A stretch of 64,000 nt of DNA from Rhizobium sp. BK650 (GTDB taxonomy: Bacteria; Pseudomonadota; Alphaproteobacteria; Rhizobiales; Rhizobiaceae): contig NZ_JACIBK010000001.1 in assembly GCF_014195325.1 (NCBI RefSeq), positions 1 to 64,000 on the forward strand. Reading direction: 5' to 3'. The notes under the pieces were generated by a model. It ran no database searches. It saw nothing but the letters and a program-made list of their open reading frames with translations, and had not been told where the DNA came from. This document shows positions 25,212-33,663 of this stretch, one piece after another. How positions within the stretch are numbered: the first letter of the stretch is position 1; the number at the start of each line of letters is the position of its first letter. The position numbers and the translations under genes are program-made.

Positions 25212-25958
25212 TCATCCGGCGAATAGTTCATGGGGTGGTTGCGTGAGCGCTCGAGCGATCCTGAACAGAAATGCTGCTGCAAAGGGTAGTGAAGCCGGTA
25301 TCCACATCAGAAGTCCGGCGAGTTGCTGATCTTCAAGAGGCGACAGGCCATAGGCTTGCGACGTGAGAAAATGCGGGCTGAAGAGAGGGTGCGATGCAAA
25401 GGTCAGAAACGCACCGAGCGCCGTCATCTGCAGGAGCGTTGCGGCGGAGATGATGAGCGCGCCGCCTGCAGGTCGTCTGACGTCAAGAATTTCCTTCCAG
25501 AGCCACACGGCCGACAGGAAAAGCGGGAGTTCCATTATCCAGTAGGGAGCATTTCCTGACAGGGCCCAAGCATAAGGGATGGGCAGATGCCATAACCAGA
25601 GCATCGTCGTGTGAAAGACGAAGACGAATATCAATGGCACCCGATCCAAGAACGTCTCCCGGCTGAAAATAAAGCGCCAGATAAACGGTGCAGCGAGCGA
25701 GATAAGTACGAAGTGATGAACTGCTCTTGCCGAGAACAATGCTGAACTCAGCGCGCACAAGGGAGAAACGAAGGCGACGACAAGGAGAAGGATAGCGACC
25801 AGCCATTGCCGGATGCGACTGTCCCGACGTGCCCGGATCCAGGTTAATGCCGCGACGAGGCTTATCGCGAACATCAGGTAAGGATCGACATTCCAATCCG
25901 ACATCAACAGTTGAGGCGATGGCGCAGTGCCGCAGTATGGATCGAGTTCGAAAGTCAT
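25212..25958 (-). CDS. ctaG: CtaG-type caa3 oxidase assembly membrane protein
   Basis: A 248-residue membrane protein with about six to seven helices, of the caa3_CtaG family. The N-terminal DPYCG and WNVDPYL motifs, the VHHFVLISLAAPF stretch and the HTTMLWLWHLP motif are typical. These proteins are needed for copper insertion or assembly of caa3-type oxidases, matching the oxidase operon 6 kb away. An alternative start 15 bp upstream (MFGGA) is possible, and a longer frame runs to 26078; neither has a strong ribosome site. Confidence 0.85.
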   Translation of the reverse strand: MTFELDPYCGTAPSPQLLMSDWNVDPYLMFAISLVAALTWIRARRDSRIRQWLVAILLLVVAFVSPLCALSSALFSARAVHHFVLISLAAPFIWRFIFSRETFLDRVPLIFVFVFHTTMLWLWHLPIPYAWALSGNAPYWIMELPLFLSAVWLWKEILDVRRPAGGALIISAATLLQMTALGAFLTFASHPLFSPHFLTSQAYGLSPLEDQQLAGLLMWIPASLPFAAAFLFRIARALTQPPHELFAG

Positions 25959-26216
25959 GGCACCGCCAAACATTGTCGCTTCGGCCACTAAACACTGGCT
26001 ATCAGGGTTTGTTCCGGCGACAACCCTCCAGATACCGATAATAACCGCCAAGGCGGTGCTTCCACTCTGCTGGATCAAGGAACAATGTGTTAAATCGCTC
26101 AGGAGAGTGATCGTGAGATGGCCAAGGAATTCGCCGGGCAGGCTGGCAAAGATCGCTGGGCGATAGAGCGACGGAGGCGATGTCGAACCGAATGGCGGCG
26201 TAAAGAACGGGTTGGC

Positions 26217-27215
26217 TTACTCATCGCGTCGCAAGTTGCGAATTCGGTCGAAAAGAACAGCAAGTACAATTGCACCGCCAATAAAACAGCCTTGCCAGAA
26301 GGCGTTGATGCCGAGCAAGCCCAGACTGTTGCGGATAACCTCGATGAGTGCTGCACCGATCAACGCCCCAAAGGCGGTGCCGACGCCGCCGGCAAGGTTG
26401 GCGCCGCCGATAACCGCGGCAGCTATGACCTGAAGTTCCATCCCCGCGCCGATATTTGTGGTAACAGCACCGAGCCAGCCGGTTTGGATGATGCCGGCAA
26501 TCCCCGCCGACAGAGCGGAGATCATATATACGATGACCTTGATCCTCTGGACGGGAACGCCTGTCAATGTCGCCGCGTGCTCATTGCCGCCGATGGCAAA
26601 AACATAGCGGCCGAACTTCGTCCAGCGCAGCACAAAACCGGTCATGAGCGCCAGCACGATCATGTAAAGCACTGGATTGGCGATACCGAAAAACCAGGCG
26701 CCGCCACCCAGCGCCAGCAGCTTGTCGTGATCCGGCCCGAACTGAAAAACGACAGTGTTGTTGGATGCGACCATCGCAAGGCTGCGCGCAATAGACAGCA
26801 TGCCGAGCGTTACGACGAAGGGCGGAAAGCCTAGATAGGCAATCAACAGGCCGTTGAAGGCGCCCACCACAAGAGCAGTCCCGATCGAAGCAGCGATGCC
26901 GATTTCAATGCTATATCCCGCGTGCATGACGACAGCCAGCACCATGCTGCACAGGCAAAGCACCGACCCAACGGACAAATCGATGCCCCCGGTAATGATG
27001 ACCAGTGTCATGCCCAGCGCGATAATGGCGACGAAAGTGACGTTGCGGGTGATGTTGTAGATGTTTTTCGCTGTTGCAAAGGAATCCGTTGCCATAGACA
27101 GGAAAACGCAGGCGAAAATGACTGCGATCAGAACCCAGAATGTCTGGCCGCTCAAAACGGCTGCAAGCCAGCTGCGCTGCTTCTGCCCAATCGTCTGGTC
27201 AAGTGTAATCGCCAT
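26217..27215 (-). CDS. CUT2 sugar ABC transporter permease
   Basis: A 332-residue inner-membrane permease of the RbsC/XylH type with eight or more helices. Family signatures include the ALGMTLVIITGGIDLSVGS run and GVPVQRIKVIVYMISAL. AAGG lies before the ATG at 27215. It follows the ATPase gene in the same minus-strand unit, while the binding-protein gene is in the divergent unit. It forms the pore of a monosaccharide importer. Confidence 0.9.
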   Translation of the reverse strand: MAITLDQTIGQKQRSWLAAVLSGQTFWVLIAVIFACVFLSMATDSFATAKNIYNITRNVTFVAIIALGMTLVIITGGIDLSVGSVLCLCSMVLAVVMHAGYSIEIGIAASIGTALVVGAFNGLLIAYLGFPPFVVTLGMLSIARSLAMVASNNTVVFQFGPDHDKLLALGGGAWFFGIANPVLYMIVLALMTGFVLRWTKFGRYVFAIGGNEHAATLTGVPVQRIKVIVYMISALSAGIAGIIQTGWLGAVTTNIGAGMELQVIAAAVIGGANLAGGVGTAFGALIGAALIEVIRNSLGLLGINAFWQGCFIGGAIVLAVLFDRIRNLRRDE

Positions 27216-27252
27216 CGTCAACCTTCTTTTCTGCCGCAACTGATAGCATCGA

Positions 27253-27993
27253 TCACACCTGTTCGATGGCGCCTGTGATGAGCCCCGTCACTTCCTCGGG
27301 CGAACTTGCTGCAATTGGCTTGTCAGCTACCTTCCTGCCTCGTCGCATCACGATCACGCGGTCCGCGACCGAAAAGACGTCGGGCATGCGGTGGCTGATC
27401 AGGACGACGACGATGCCCCGGTCACGCAATTGGCGGATCAAATTCAGAACTTCGGCCACCTGGCGCACGGAAATGGCTGCCGTCGGCTCGTCCATCAGCA
27501 CGATTTTCGCTTCCGACAGCATCGTCCGGCCAATCGCGACAGCCTGCCGCTGGCCGCCTGACATTTGCTTGACGAGGTCGCGTGGCCGCGTTTCTGATTT
27601 GAGTTCGCGGAAAATCTCGCCAGCGCGTTTGTACATGGTCTTGTAATCGAGGATGCGGAAAGGCCATATGCCACGCCGCAGTTCCCGCCCGAGAAACACA
27701 TTCGCCGCCGCTGTAAGATTGTTACACAGCGCCAAATCCTGGTGAACGATCTCTATGCCATGCTGGCGTGCCTCTTTGGGCCGATGAAGCACGATCTCGG
27801 AGCCGTCGAGACGTATGGTTCCGTGGCTCGGACGAAAGTTGCCCGCTATCATCTTAACCAATGTGGATTTGCCGGCGCCGTTATCGCCCATGAGGCCGAC
27901 CACTTGCCCCGCCTCAAGTGAGAACGAAACATCGTTAACGGCCTGAATGGCACCGAAATGCTTGGAAATATTGGTGAGTTCAAGAACCGCCAC
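27253..27993 (-). CDS. CUT2 sugar ABC transporter ATP-binding protein
   Basis: A 246-residue single-domain ATPase of the sugar-importer type. It has Walker A GDNGAGKST, the signature MSGGQRQAVAIGR and Walker B IVLMDEPTAA, followed by the switch His in LISHRM. Most CUT2 ATPases are tandem ~500-residue proteins; this one has one domain, like FrcA. I take the GTG at 27993 as start (MAVLELTNISKHFG); a TTG at 28038 would add 15 residues. It lies 37 bp before the permease gene and is divergent from the epimerase gene. Confidence 0.88.
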   Translation of the reverse strand: MAVLELTNISKHFGAIQAVNDVSFSLEAGQVVGLMGDNGAGKSTLVKMIAGNFRPSHGTIRLDGSEIVLHRPKEARQHGIEIVHQDLALCNNLTAAANVFLGRELRRGIWPFRILDYKTMYKRAGEIFRELKSETRPRDLVKQMSGGQRQAVAIGRTMLSEAKIVLMDEPTAAISVRQVAEVLNLIRQLRDRGIVVVLISHRMPDVFSVADRVIVMRRGRKVADKPIAASSPEEVTGLITGAIEQV

Positions 27994-28180
27994 CAGCCAC
28001 CCGGCCTCCCAAAACACGCAGCTACTCCGCCGCTCCAAACCAATTTTCTTGGCATTAGGCTGAGCGGATTCGCCTTTCCCATATCCTCCCAGGAAAAGCG
28101 ATTATTAGCATTTACGCAAAACCTAACGAGAGCGTCAACTCATTGTCCAGGGTACTGCGGCATTTGTAGCAAAAATCTGT

Positions 28181-28193
28181 TTTGTCGGACAAA
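28181..28193. promoter_or_regulatory. FadR-type GntR operator palindrome
   Basis: TTTGTCGGACAAA is a perfect 6-1-6 inverted repeat and fits the FadR-subfamily consensus TnGTnnnACnA. It lies 54 bp before the epimerase ATG, inside the shared divergent promoter. The GntR protein encoded at 30449-31231 is the obvious candidate ligand-responsive repressor. Binding is inferred. Confidence 0.65.
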
Positions 28194-28246
28194 TATCAAT
28201 TGACGGAAGTCGTGCTCGAATATTAGCTATTGCTGGGAGAGAGAGC

Positions 28247-29227
28247 ATGCTGATCCTTGTTACCGGTGCGACGGGCAAGGTCGGGCGGCGCTTTATTGCG
28301 GGGCTGCTTGACGATCCGAGATTTTCCAAAGCCCGTATTCGCGCGCTTTGTCATAACCGTTTGTGCGACGCGACCGACCGTGTCGAAGTCGTTCGCGGCT
28401 CGATCGCCAATCGCGATGTCGCGGCAGCAGCGGTGCGTGACGCTACCCATGTCGTGCATCTTGCCACCTGCAAGGAAACCCCTGAAGACATCATGGATGT
28501 TGCGGTCAAAGGCCTCTTTTGGCTGCTTGAGGAGTTCCGCACGAACGTCACGGCGCGCCAGTTCATCCTGATCGGGGGCGATGCGGGCATAGGGCATTTC
28601 TACTATCGCCATGACGGGCCGATTACCGAGAGCGTCCGCCATTGCGCCTATCCGGGAAGTTATGCGCTCTCCAAGGTGCTGGAAGAGGTGATGCTGGAGC
28701 AGTTCGGCATTCAGTACGGCCTCAACGGCTGTTGTCTGCGTGCGCCCTGGATCATGGAAAAGGACGATTTCAAATATTCGCTGTCCTTCGGAGACGACGT
28801 CTTTGGCGGCCCGGACTGGAAGACGCTTGTTCCCGAAGAAGCCGCACGGCGCTATGCAGCCATGGGTACGGTGCCATTGCTGCTCGACGCTGACGGCCGT
28901 CCGCTGAAACGCAACTTCGTGCATGTCGATGACCTTGTGTCTGCAATATTGGCAGCGATCGACAACCCTCGGGCGGAGCGGCAACTCTTCAACATCTGCA
29001 TGGATCGACCTGTCGACTATGCTGAAGTCGCTGCCTACCTGTCGCGCACACGAAATCTCGGCTCTGTCGAGATACCAAGCCGCTTTCATTCCAACTGGAT
29101 GGACAACAGCAAGGCGAAATACCTGCTCGATTGGCGGCCAAACTACGATCTCGAAAAGCTTATCGACTCGGCATGGCAATACGAGCGTTCGGAGGAGGAA
29201 CCTCGCGTCGTCTGGTATCCGGGTTGA
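28247..29227 (+). CDS. NAD-dependent epimerase/dehydrogenase (extended SDR)
   Basis: A 326-residue extended SDR with TGATGKVGRRF near the N terminus and a YALSK active-site pair in GSYALSKVLEE. It has RNFVHVDDLVSAI in the second half and a C-terminal LLDWRPNYDLEKLID. GGGAGAGAGAGC precedes the ATG. Its gene opens an operon with the sugar-binding protein (48-bp gap), so it likely acts on the imported sugar, for example as a sugar dehydrogenase or epimerase. The exact substrate is not known. Confidence 0.85.
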   Translation: MLILVTGATGKVGRRFIAGLLDDPRFSKARIRALCHNRLCDATDRVEVVRGSIANRDVAAAAVRDATHVVHLATCKETPEDIMDVAVKGLFWLLEEFRTNVTARQFILIGGDAGIGHFYYRHDGPITESVRHCAYPGSYALSKVLEEVMLEQFGIQYGLNGCCLRAPWIMEKDDFKYSLSFGDDVFGGPDWKTLVPEEAARRYAAMGTVPLLLDADGRPLKRNFVHVDDLVSAILAAIDNPRAERQLFNICMDRPVDYAEVAAYLSRTRNLGSVEIPSRFHSNWMDNSKAKYLLDWRPNYDLEKLIDSAWQYERSEEEPRVVWYPG

Positions 29228-29275
29228 TTTCGGATGGCGGGCACGCGATGCCCGTCTGTTTCAAGGGAGGAAACC

Positions 29276-30262
29276 ATGAGGAAGGCATTACTACTTACTG
29301 CCGCAGTTTTAGCGCTGACAGCCGGGCAGGCCCTGGCGAAGAAGCAACTCGTCATCGTCGTCAAAGGTCTCGACAATCCGTTCTTCGAGGCGATCAATCA
29401 AGGTTGCCAGAAGTGGAACAAGGAGAACCCAACGGCTGAATACGAGTGCTTCTACACCGGTCCGGCATCGACATCCGATGAAGCCGGTGAAGCGCAGATC
29501 GTCCAGGATGTATTGGGCAAGGCAGACACGGCTGCGATCGCAATTTCGCCGTCAAATGCAAAGCTCATCGCCCAGACCCTGAAGACCGCTAATCCGACGG
29601 TTCCGGTGATGACGCTTGATGCCGATCTTGCAGCCGAGGACGCGGCCTTGCGCAAGACCTATCTCGGCACCGACAACTATCTCATGGGCGCACGCATCGG
29701 CGAGTATATCAAGAAGGCGAAGCCGAAAGGCGGTAAGATCTGCACGATCGAAGGCAATCCGGGGGCAGACAATATTCTGCGCCGCGCGCAAGGGATGCGC
29801 GACACGCTCACCGGCAAGAAAGGCCTTACCGCGCTGAAAGGCGAGGGCGGTTGGACAGAAGTCGCCGGTTGCCCGGTGTTTACCAATGACGACGGCGCCA
29901 AGGGTGTTCAGGCAATGACCGATATTCTCGCGGCCAATCCCGATCTGGACGCATTCGGTATTATGGGTGGCTGGCCATTGTTTGGCGCGCCGCAGCCCTA
30001 TCGCGATCTGTTCAAGCCGATGGCTGCCAAGATCGCCAGCAATGATTTCGTCATTGGTGCCGCCGACACGATCGGTGACGAGGTTGCTATTGCGAGGGAA
30101 GGGCTGGTGACTGCGCTTGTGGGCCAGCGGCCGTTCGAGATGGGCTACAAAGCACCTACGGTGATGATGGATCTGATCGCCGGCAAGAAAGTTGACGATC
30201 CGGTGTTCACTGGGCTCGATGAGTGCACGAAGGACACGGTCGATACCTGCATTCAAAAGTAG
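29276..30262 (+). CDS. CUT2 sugar ABC transporter substrate-binding protein
   Basis: A 328-residue periplasmic binding protein of the RbsB type. The signal peptide is residues 1-20 ending ALA, followed by KKQLVIVVKGLDNPFFEAI, the family start. Later come the hinge and ligand segments DADLAAED and GTDNYLMGARIGEYI. GGGAGG precedes the ATG at 29276. It belongs to the epimerase operon, whereas permease and ATPase are on the divergent unit. The sugar cannot be assigned. Confidence 0.9.
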   Translation: MRKALLLTAAVLALTAGQALAKKQLVIVVKGLDNPFFEAINQGCQKWNKENPTAEYECFYTGPASTSDEAGEAQIVQDVLGKADTAAIAISPSNAKLIAQTLKTANPTVPVMTLDADLAAEDAALRKTYLGTDNYLMGARIGEYIKKAKPKGGKICTIEGNPGADNILRRAQGMRDTLTGKKGLTALKGEGGWTEVAGCPVFTNDDGAKGVQAMTDILAANPDLDAFGIMGGWPLFGAPQPYRDLFKPMAAKIASNDFVIGAADTIGDEVAIAREGLVTALVGQRPFEMGYKAPTVMMDLIAGKKVDDPVFTGLDECTKDTVDTCIQK

Positions 30263-30272
30263 GCCCTCGGTT

Positions 30273-30299
30273 GGGGCACCCGGTTCAAAAGGGTGCTCC
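30273..30299 (+). terminator. Stem-loop after the sugar-binding protein gene
   Basis: GGGGCACCC (30273-30281) can pair with GGGTGCTCC (30291-30299) with one mismatch around a 9-nt loop, 11 bp after the stop codon. No U-run follows, so it may protect the transcript end or be a weak terminator rather than a strong intrinsic one. Confidence 0.4.
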
Positions 30300-30448
30300 G
30301 GCCTCCCTGGCGAGACGGATCGAAAGATCCGGAGGCTTGACGCGCCCTGAATTCCGCTTCCTTTTGTCAGGGTCAATCGCAGGCGACTTCCTCGTTATTA
30401 CGATTGTTTTTGCAGACAGTCGAAAGAATGCTGAGGCAGTAGAAATAG

Positions 30449-31231
30449 ATGCCTGACAAGAAATCGGGAAAGCCGATGACTCCGGTCGAGGTGGTGACGG
30501 TTGACCACTCGGCCACCACAAGGCGCCCAAATGCTCCCCGCATGACTGGGGCGAGTGTTCATGTGTCTTTGGCAGGCGAGATCGGCCTTCGAATCGTGCG
30601 CGGCGATTATCCGCCGGGCACGATCCTGCCCAACGAAGCCAAATGGTCGGAGGTCTTTGAGGTCAGCCGATCGGCGGTGCGCGAAGCCATCAAGATGCTG
30701 ATGGCCAAGGGGCTGCTTTCGTCCCGTCCGAAAATCGGCAGTTGGGTCGAGCCCAAGGAACGATGGAACCTGCTGGATCGAGATGTATTGGGCTGGTATG
30801 CGGTATCTCCCGATCGGGAAGCCTTTCTGAGGACCGTGCAGGAACTCAGACATATGATCGAGCCGGAAGCGACTGCGCTTGCGGCGGAGCGCCGAACCGA
30901 GGAGCAGATGAGCGCGATCAGTCAGGCGCTGCATGATATGGGGCAGGCGACGTCACTCCAGCAGCGAACAGAATCTGATACGCGATTTCACATCGCTATC
31001 TTGCACGCCTCCGGAAATGATCTGCTTGTGCCGCTCGGCGTGTTGATCGAATCAGCGCTGAACCATCTCTTCACCCATGTCACGCGAGAAGAAGACGACT
31101 TGCGATACGTGCTGAAACTTCATGAGAACATTGAGAAAAACATCCGATTGCAGCGACCGAGCATGGCGCGCAATGCAGTCCGCAAGGTGCTGGCAAACAC
31201 AGACCAACTCATCACGCGTTGGTCACGATAG
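30449..31231 (+). CDS. GntR-family (FadR-type) transcriptional regulator
   Basis: A 260-residue regulator. The N-terminal winged helix-turn-helix lies at ~38-105 and includes GTILPNEAKWSEVFEVSRSA and the wing KGLLSSRPKIGSWVEP. The C-terminal all-helical FCD ligand domain carries metal-site His residues, for example DTRFHIAILHASGN. It follows the CUT2 operon and probably represses it through the palindrome at 28181-28193, responding to a sugar or sugar acid. Confidence 0.9.
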   Translation: MPDKKSGKPMTPVEVVTVDHSATTRRPNAPRMTGASVHVSLAGEIGLRIVRGDYPPGTILPNEAKWSEVFEVSRSAVREAIKMLMAKGLLSSRPKIGSWVEPKERWNLLDRDVLGWYAVSPDREAFLRTVQELRHMIEPEATALAAERRTEEQMSAISQALHDMGQATSLQQRTESDTRFHIAILHASGNDLLVPLGVLIESALNHLFTHVTREEDDLRYVLKLHENIEKNIRLQRPSMARNAVRKVLANTDQLITRWSR

Positions 31232-31321
31232 GTTTTTTATCCTGCCCGGCTGAGGACACTGCTGCCAGCGTTCGTATCTTGAATAGCTACCCGTCAAATG
31301 CTGAAATCGAAAATGCGTTGC

Positions 31322-32320
31322 TCAGGAAGCCAATGTTGTGGTCCCGCGCGGCGATCTCGCCATCAGCCGCGCGTAGGCAATCGCCGAGAGCATGTTGATG
31401 TGGTTGGCGCGGCCGGTTCCAGCGATATCGAAGGCTGTGCCGTGGTCGACGGAGACGCGGTCGATTGGCAGGCCGAGGGAGACGTTGACAGCGGTTTCGA
31501 AAGCGACGAGCTTGATCGGAATGTGGCCTTGATCGTGATATTGAGCGATGACGAGGTCGAAGGCGCCGTTGTAAGCGCGAGCGAAGACCGTGTCGGCGGA
31601 GATGGGGCCGACGACATCGATGCCCTTCGCCTGCGCCAACTCAACGGCGGGCGCCAGGAATTCCGTGTCTTCGGTTCCGAAGAGGCCGCTTTCTCCGCAA
31701 TGCGGGTTAAGACCGGCAACAGCGATGCGCGCTTTCTTGCCGAGGCGCATGAAGTGATTGTGGCCAGCCTCGATTGTCGCCAGCACGCGTTCGGTCTTCG
31801 CCCGTTCGATCGCGCCCTTCAGAGAGACATGGGTGGAGACGTGAATGGTATTCAGCCGTTCGGAAGCGAGCAGCATGAACGAGCTCTTTGAACCGGTCAG
31901 ATGCGCCAGAAGGCCGGTATGGCCGTCGAAATGATGGCCGGCCAGATTCATAGCCTCCTTGTTGATCGGCGCCGTGACGATGACATCGGCTTCCTTCGAC
32001 ATTGCGAGATCGACTGCGCGGGCGATGTAACGGACAGATGCATCGCCCGCCACCGGGCTCACCTTGCCGATTTCGGGGAGCGCAGCGCCAAGCGGCACCT
32101 CGTCGACGGCAATCGTGTTCCCGTCGTCAGAGGCGGAGGGACCGAAACCCAGAGTGACGCCGGTCGCGCGTGCGGCCCGTTCCAGCGCTTCTCTATTGCC
32201 GACGATAACGAAATCACGCCGTTCGGCCGCTGGCAACGCCGCCAGCGCCTTTACGATCACTTCAGGCCCAACGCCAGCGGGATCGCCGAGGGTTACTGCC
32301 ACTTTTGCATTTCGGTCCAT
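31322..32320 (-). CDS. pdxA2: PdxA2-type 4-phosphate dehydrogenase (D-threonate/D-erythronate pathway)
   Basis: A 332-residue NAD-dependent dehydrogenase of the PdxA family. It begins [16 protein letters not shown] and keeps the metal-binding His in [10 protein letters not shown], the STHVSL region and the [10 protein letters not shown] signature. In PdxA2 members the substrate is a four-carbon acid-sugar 4-phosphate, which is oxidised and decarboxylated to dihydroxyacetone phosphate. The DUF1537 kinase needed for that pathway is encoded in the divergent arm, which supports PdxA2 over the vitamin B6 enzyme. It is last in its operon, 28 bp after the alcohol dehydrogenase. Confidence 0.88.
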   Translation of the reverse strand: MDRNAKVAVTLGDPAGVGPEVIVKALAALPAAERRDFVIVGNREALERAARATGVTLGFGPSASDDGNTIAVDEVPLGAALPEIGKVSPVAGDASVRYIARAVDLAMSKEADVIVTAPINKEAMNLAGHHFDGHTGLLAHLTGSKSSFMLLASERLNTIHVSTHVSLKGAIERAKTERVLATIEAGHNHFMRLGKKARIAVAGLNPHCGESGLFGTEDTEFLAPAVELAQAKGIDVVGPISADTVFARAYNGAFDLVIAQYHDQGHIPIKLVAFETAVNVSLGLPIDRVSVDHGTAFDIAGTGRANHINMLSAIAYARLMARSPRGTTTLAS

Positions 32321-32347
32321 CGGTCAGTTCCTCTTGAAAGCGCGGCC

Positions 32348-33481
32348 TCAATAGGCTGCTTCGTAGATCGAGCGTATGTCAGTGCGCGTCAACTCGCGCG
32401 GATTGTTATCCAGGAGCCTGCGAATGGCGAAAGCATCGTCGGCCATGGCGTCGAGATCGTTTTTCGCCACGCCGAGACCGGACAGAGTCATCTCGATACC
32501 GAGTTCGGCGCAGAAGGCGTAGGCCGCATCGAAAACCGATTTGACGGTCTGGGATGTGTCGTAACCGAGCGCTTCCATGACCGCCTTCGTCTTTTCCGGC
32601 ACGGCCGGGGTATTGAAAGCAAGAACGTGCGGGAAGATCAGCGCATTTGCGGCTCCATGCGCGACATGCCAACGGGTGCCGAGCGGATAGGCGAGGGCAT
32701 GGCCGCCGGCCGTATTGACCGGACCGAGGCAGAAACCGCCATAGAGGGATGCAAGCGAAAGCCCAGCGCGGGCTTCGGCATCCGAGCCGTCACGAACGGC
32801 TCGCGCAAGATATTTGCCGACCAGTCGCGTTCCTTCGATCGCGTACATGTCGATCATTGGATGCGCCTTGCGATTGGTAAAGGCCTCGACGCAATGTGCC
32901 ATCGCATCGACGCCGGTCGCGGCAGTGGTGCGGGCTGGGACGGAAAAAGTCAGCGACGGATCGATAACGGCGATATCGGCGAGCAGATGAAGGCTCTCTA
33001 CCGCAAGCTTGGCCTTTGTTTCGGGATCGGTGACCAGCGCGCGGATGCCGGCCTCGCTGCCCGTGCCTGATGTCGTCGGCACCTGCGCGAGCGCTGCCTT
33101 GCGCGCCCTCTGCACCTTGTTCGGGCCGACAACTTCGCGAAGCGTCTGTTGCGAGCCGGCGAGTACGGCAGCGAGTTTGGCAAGATCCATGGCGCTACCA
33201 CCGCCGAAGCCGACGATGAGCTCAGCCTGTGTCGCTTCTGCCGCGGCGAGCACTTTGTCGAGATTGGCAATATCCGGCTCGGGCGTTACATCAGAGAAGA
33301 CCGAAACCTCACCCTTCAACTGCAAGACATCGATGCGTGCGGCATTGAAAGCATCCGAGATAACCAGCGTTCTGGAATAGCCCTTGCTGGCGGCCCAGGC
33401 TCCGAGCTTCCCGGCGGTCCCGACACCGAATTCAATCAGATGTGGCCGAACAACGGTAACAGGTGAATCCAAGCTGACCAT
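32348..33481 (-). CDS. Iron-containing alcohol dehydrogenase (maleylacetate-reductase-like)
   Basis: A 377-residue group III dehydrogenase. The dinucleotide-binding GFGGGSAMDLAK is followed by the metal-site residues in MAHCVEAF, GGHALAYPLG and WHVAHGAANA. The length and the VTPEPD motif near residue 65 match the family. The start at 33481 has GGAG upstream; the reported frame continues far upstream (to 33814) but without family similarity. It probably interconverts an aldehyde or hydroxy acid produced by the aldolase encoded upstream in the same operon. Confidence 0.87.
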   Translation of the reverse strand: MVSLDSPVTVVRPHLIEFGVGTAGKLGAWAASKGYSRTLVISDAFNAARIDVLQLKGEVSVFSDVTPEPDIANLDKVLAAAEATQAELIVGFGGGSAMDLAKLAAVLAGSQQTLREVVGPNKVQRARKAALAQVPTTSGTGSEAGIRALVTDPETKAKLAVESLHLLADIAVIDPSLTFSVPARTTAATGVDAMAHCVEAFTNRKAHPMIDMYAIEGTRLVGKYLARAVRDGSDAEARAGLSLASLYGGFCLGPVNTAGGHALAYPLGTRWHVAHGAANALIFPHVLAFNTPAVPEKTKAVMEALGYDTSQTVKSVFDAAYAFCAELGIEMTLSGLGVAKNDLDAMADDAFAIRRLLDNNPRELTRTDIRSIYEAAY

Positions 33482-33663
33482 ATTAGGTTCTCCGAGCGTG
33501 ACGGTCAGGGCCGTCAGCGATTCAAATTGGTTACGCCGCCTGATGACGGCGAGAATGAGTTTTGGCCTTTCCTGCTTGGCGAAGAGTTCGTCCGAGGTGC
33601 GCCTGAAAGCGCTGATCGCTTTCACATACCGGCGCTCCCCACACTTTCCCCATTCGCTAACCC
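33482..33663. other. Spacer inside the catabolic operon
   Basis: A 182-bp gap between the BNR gene and the dehydrogenase gene on the minus strand, long for an otherwise tight operon. It may hold a second promoter or a processing site. I see no gene or strong hairpin. Confidence 0.4.

Noticed and set aside
28223..29179. 318-codon minus-strand frame over the epimerase gene
   Set aside because: The plus-strand SDR has motifs, a ribosome site and operon context; the antisense product is low-quality and results from GC-rich third positions.
31322..32320. pdxA (vitamin B6 biosynthesis)
   Set aside because: The nearby DUF1537 kinase, transporter and GntR regulator point to PdxA2-type acid-sugar catabolism.
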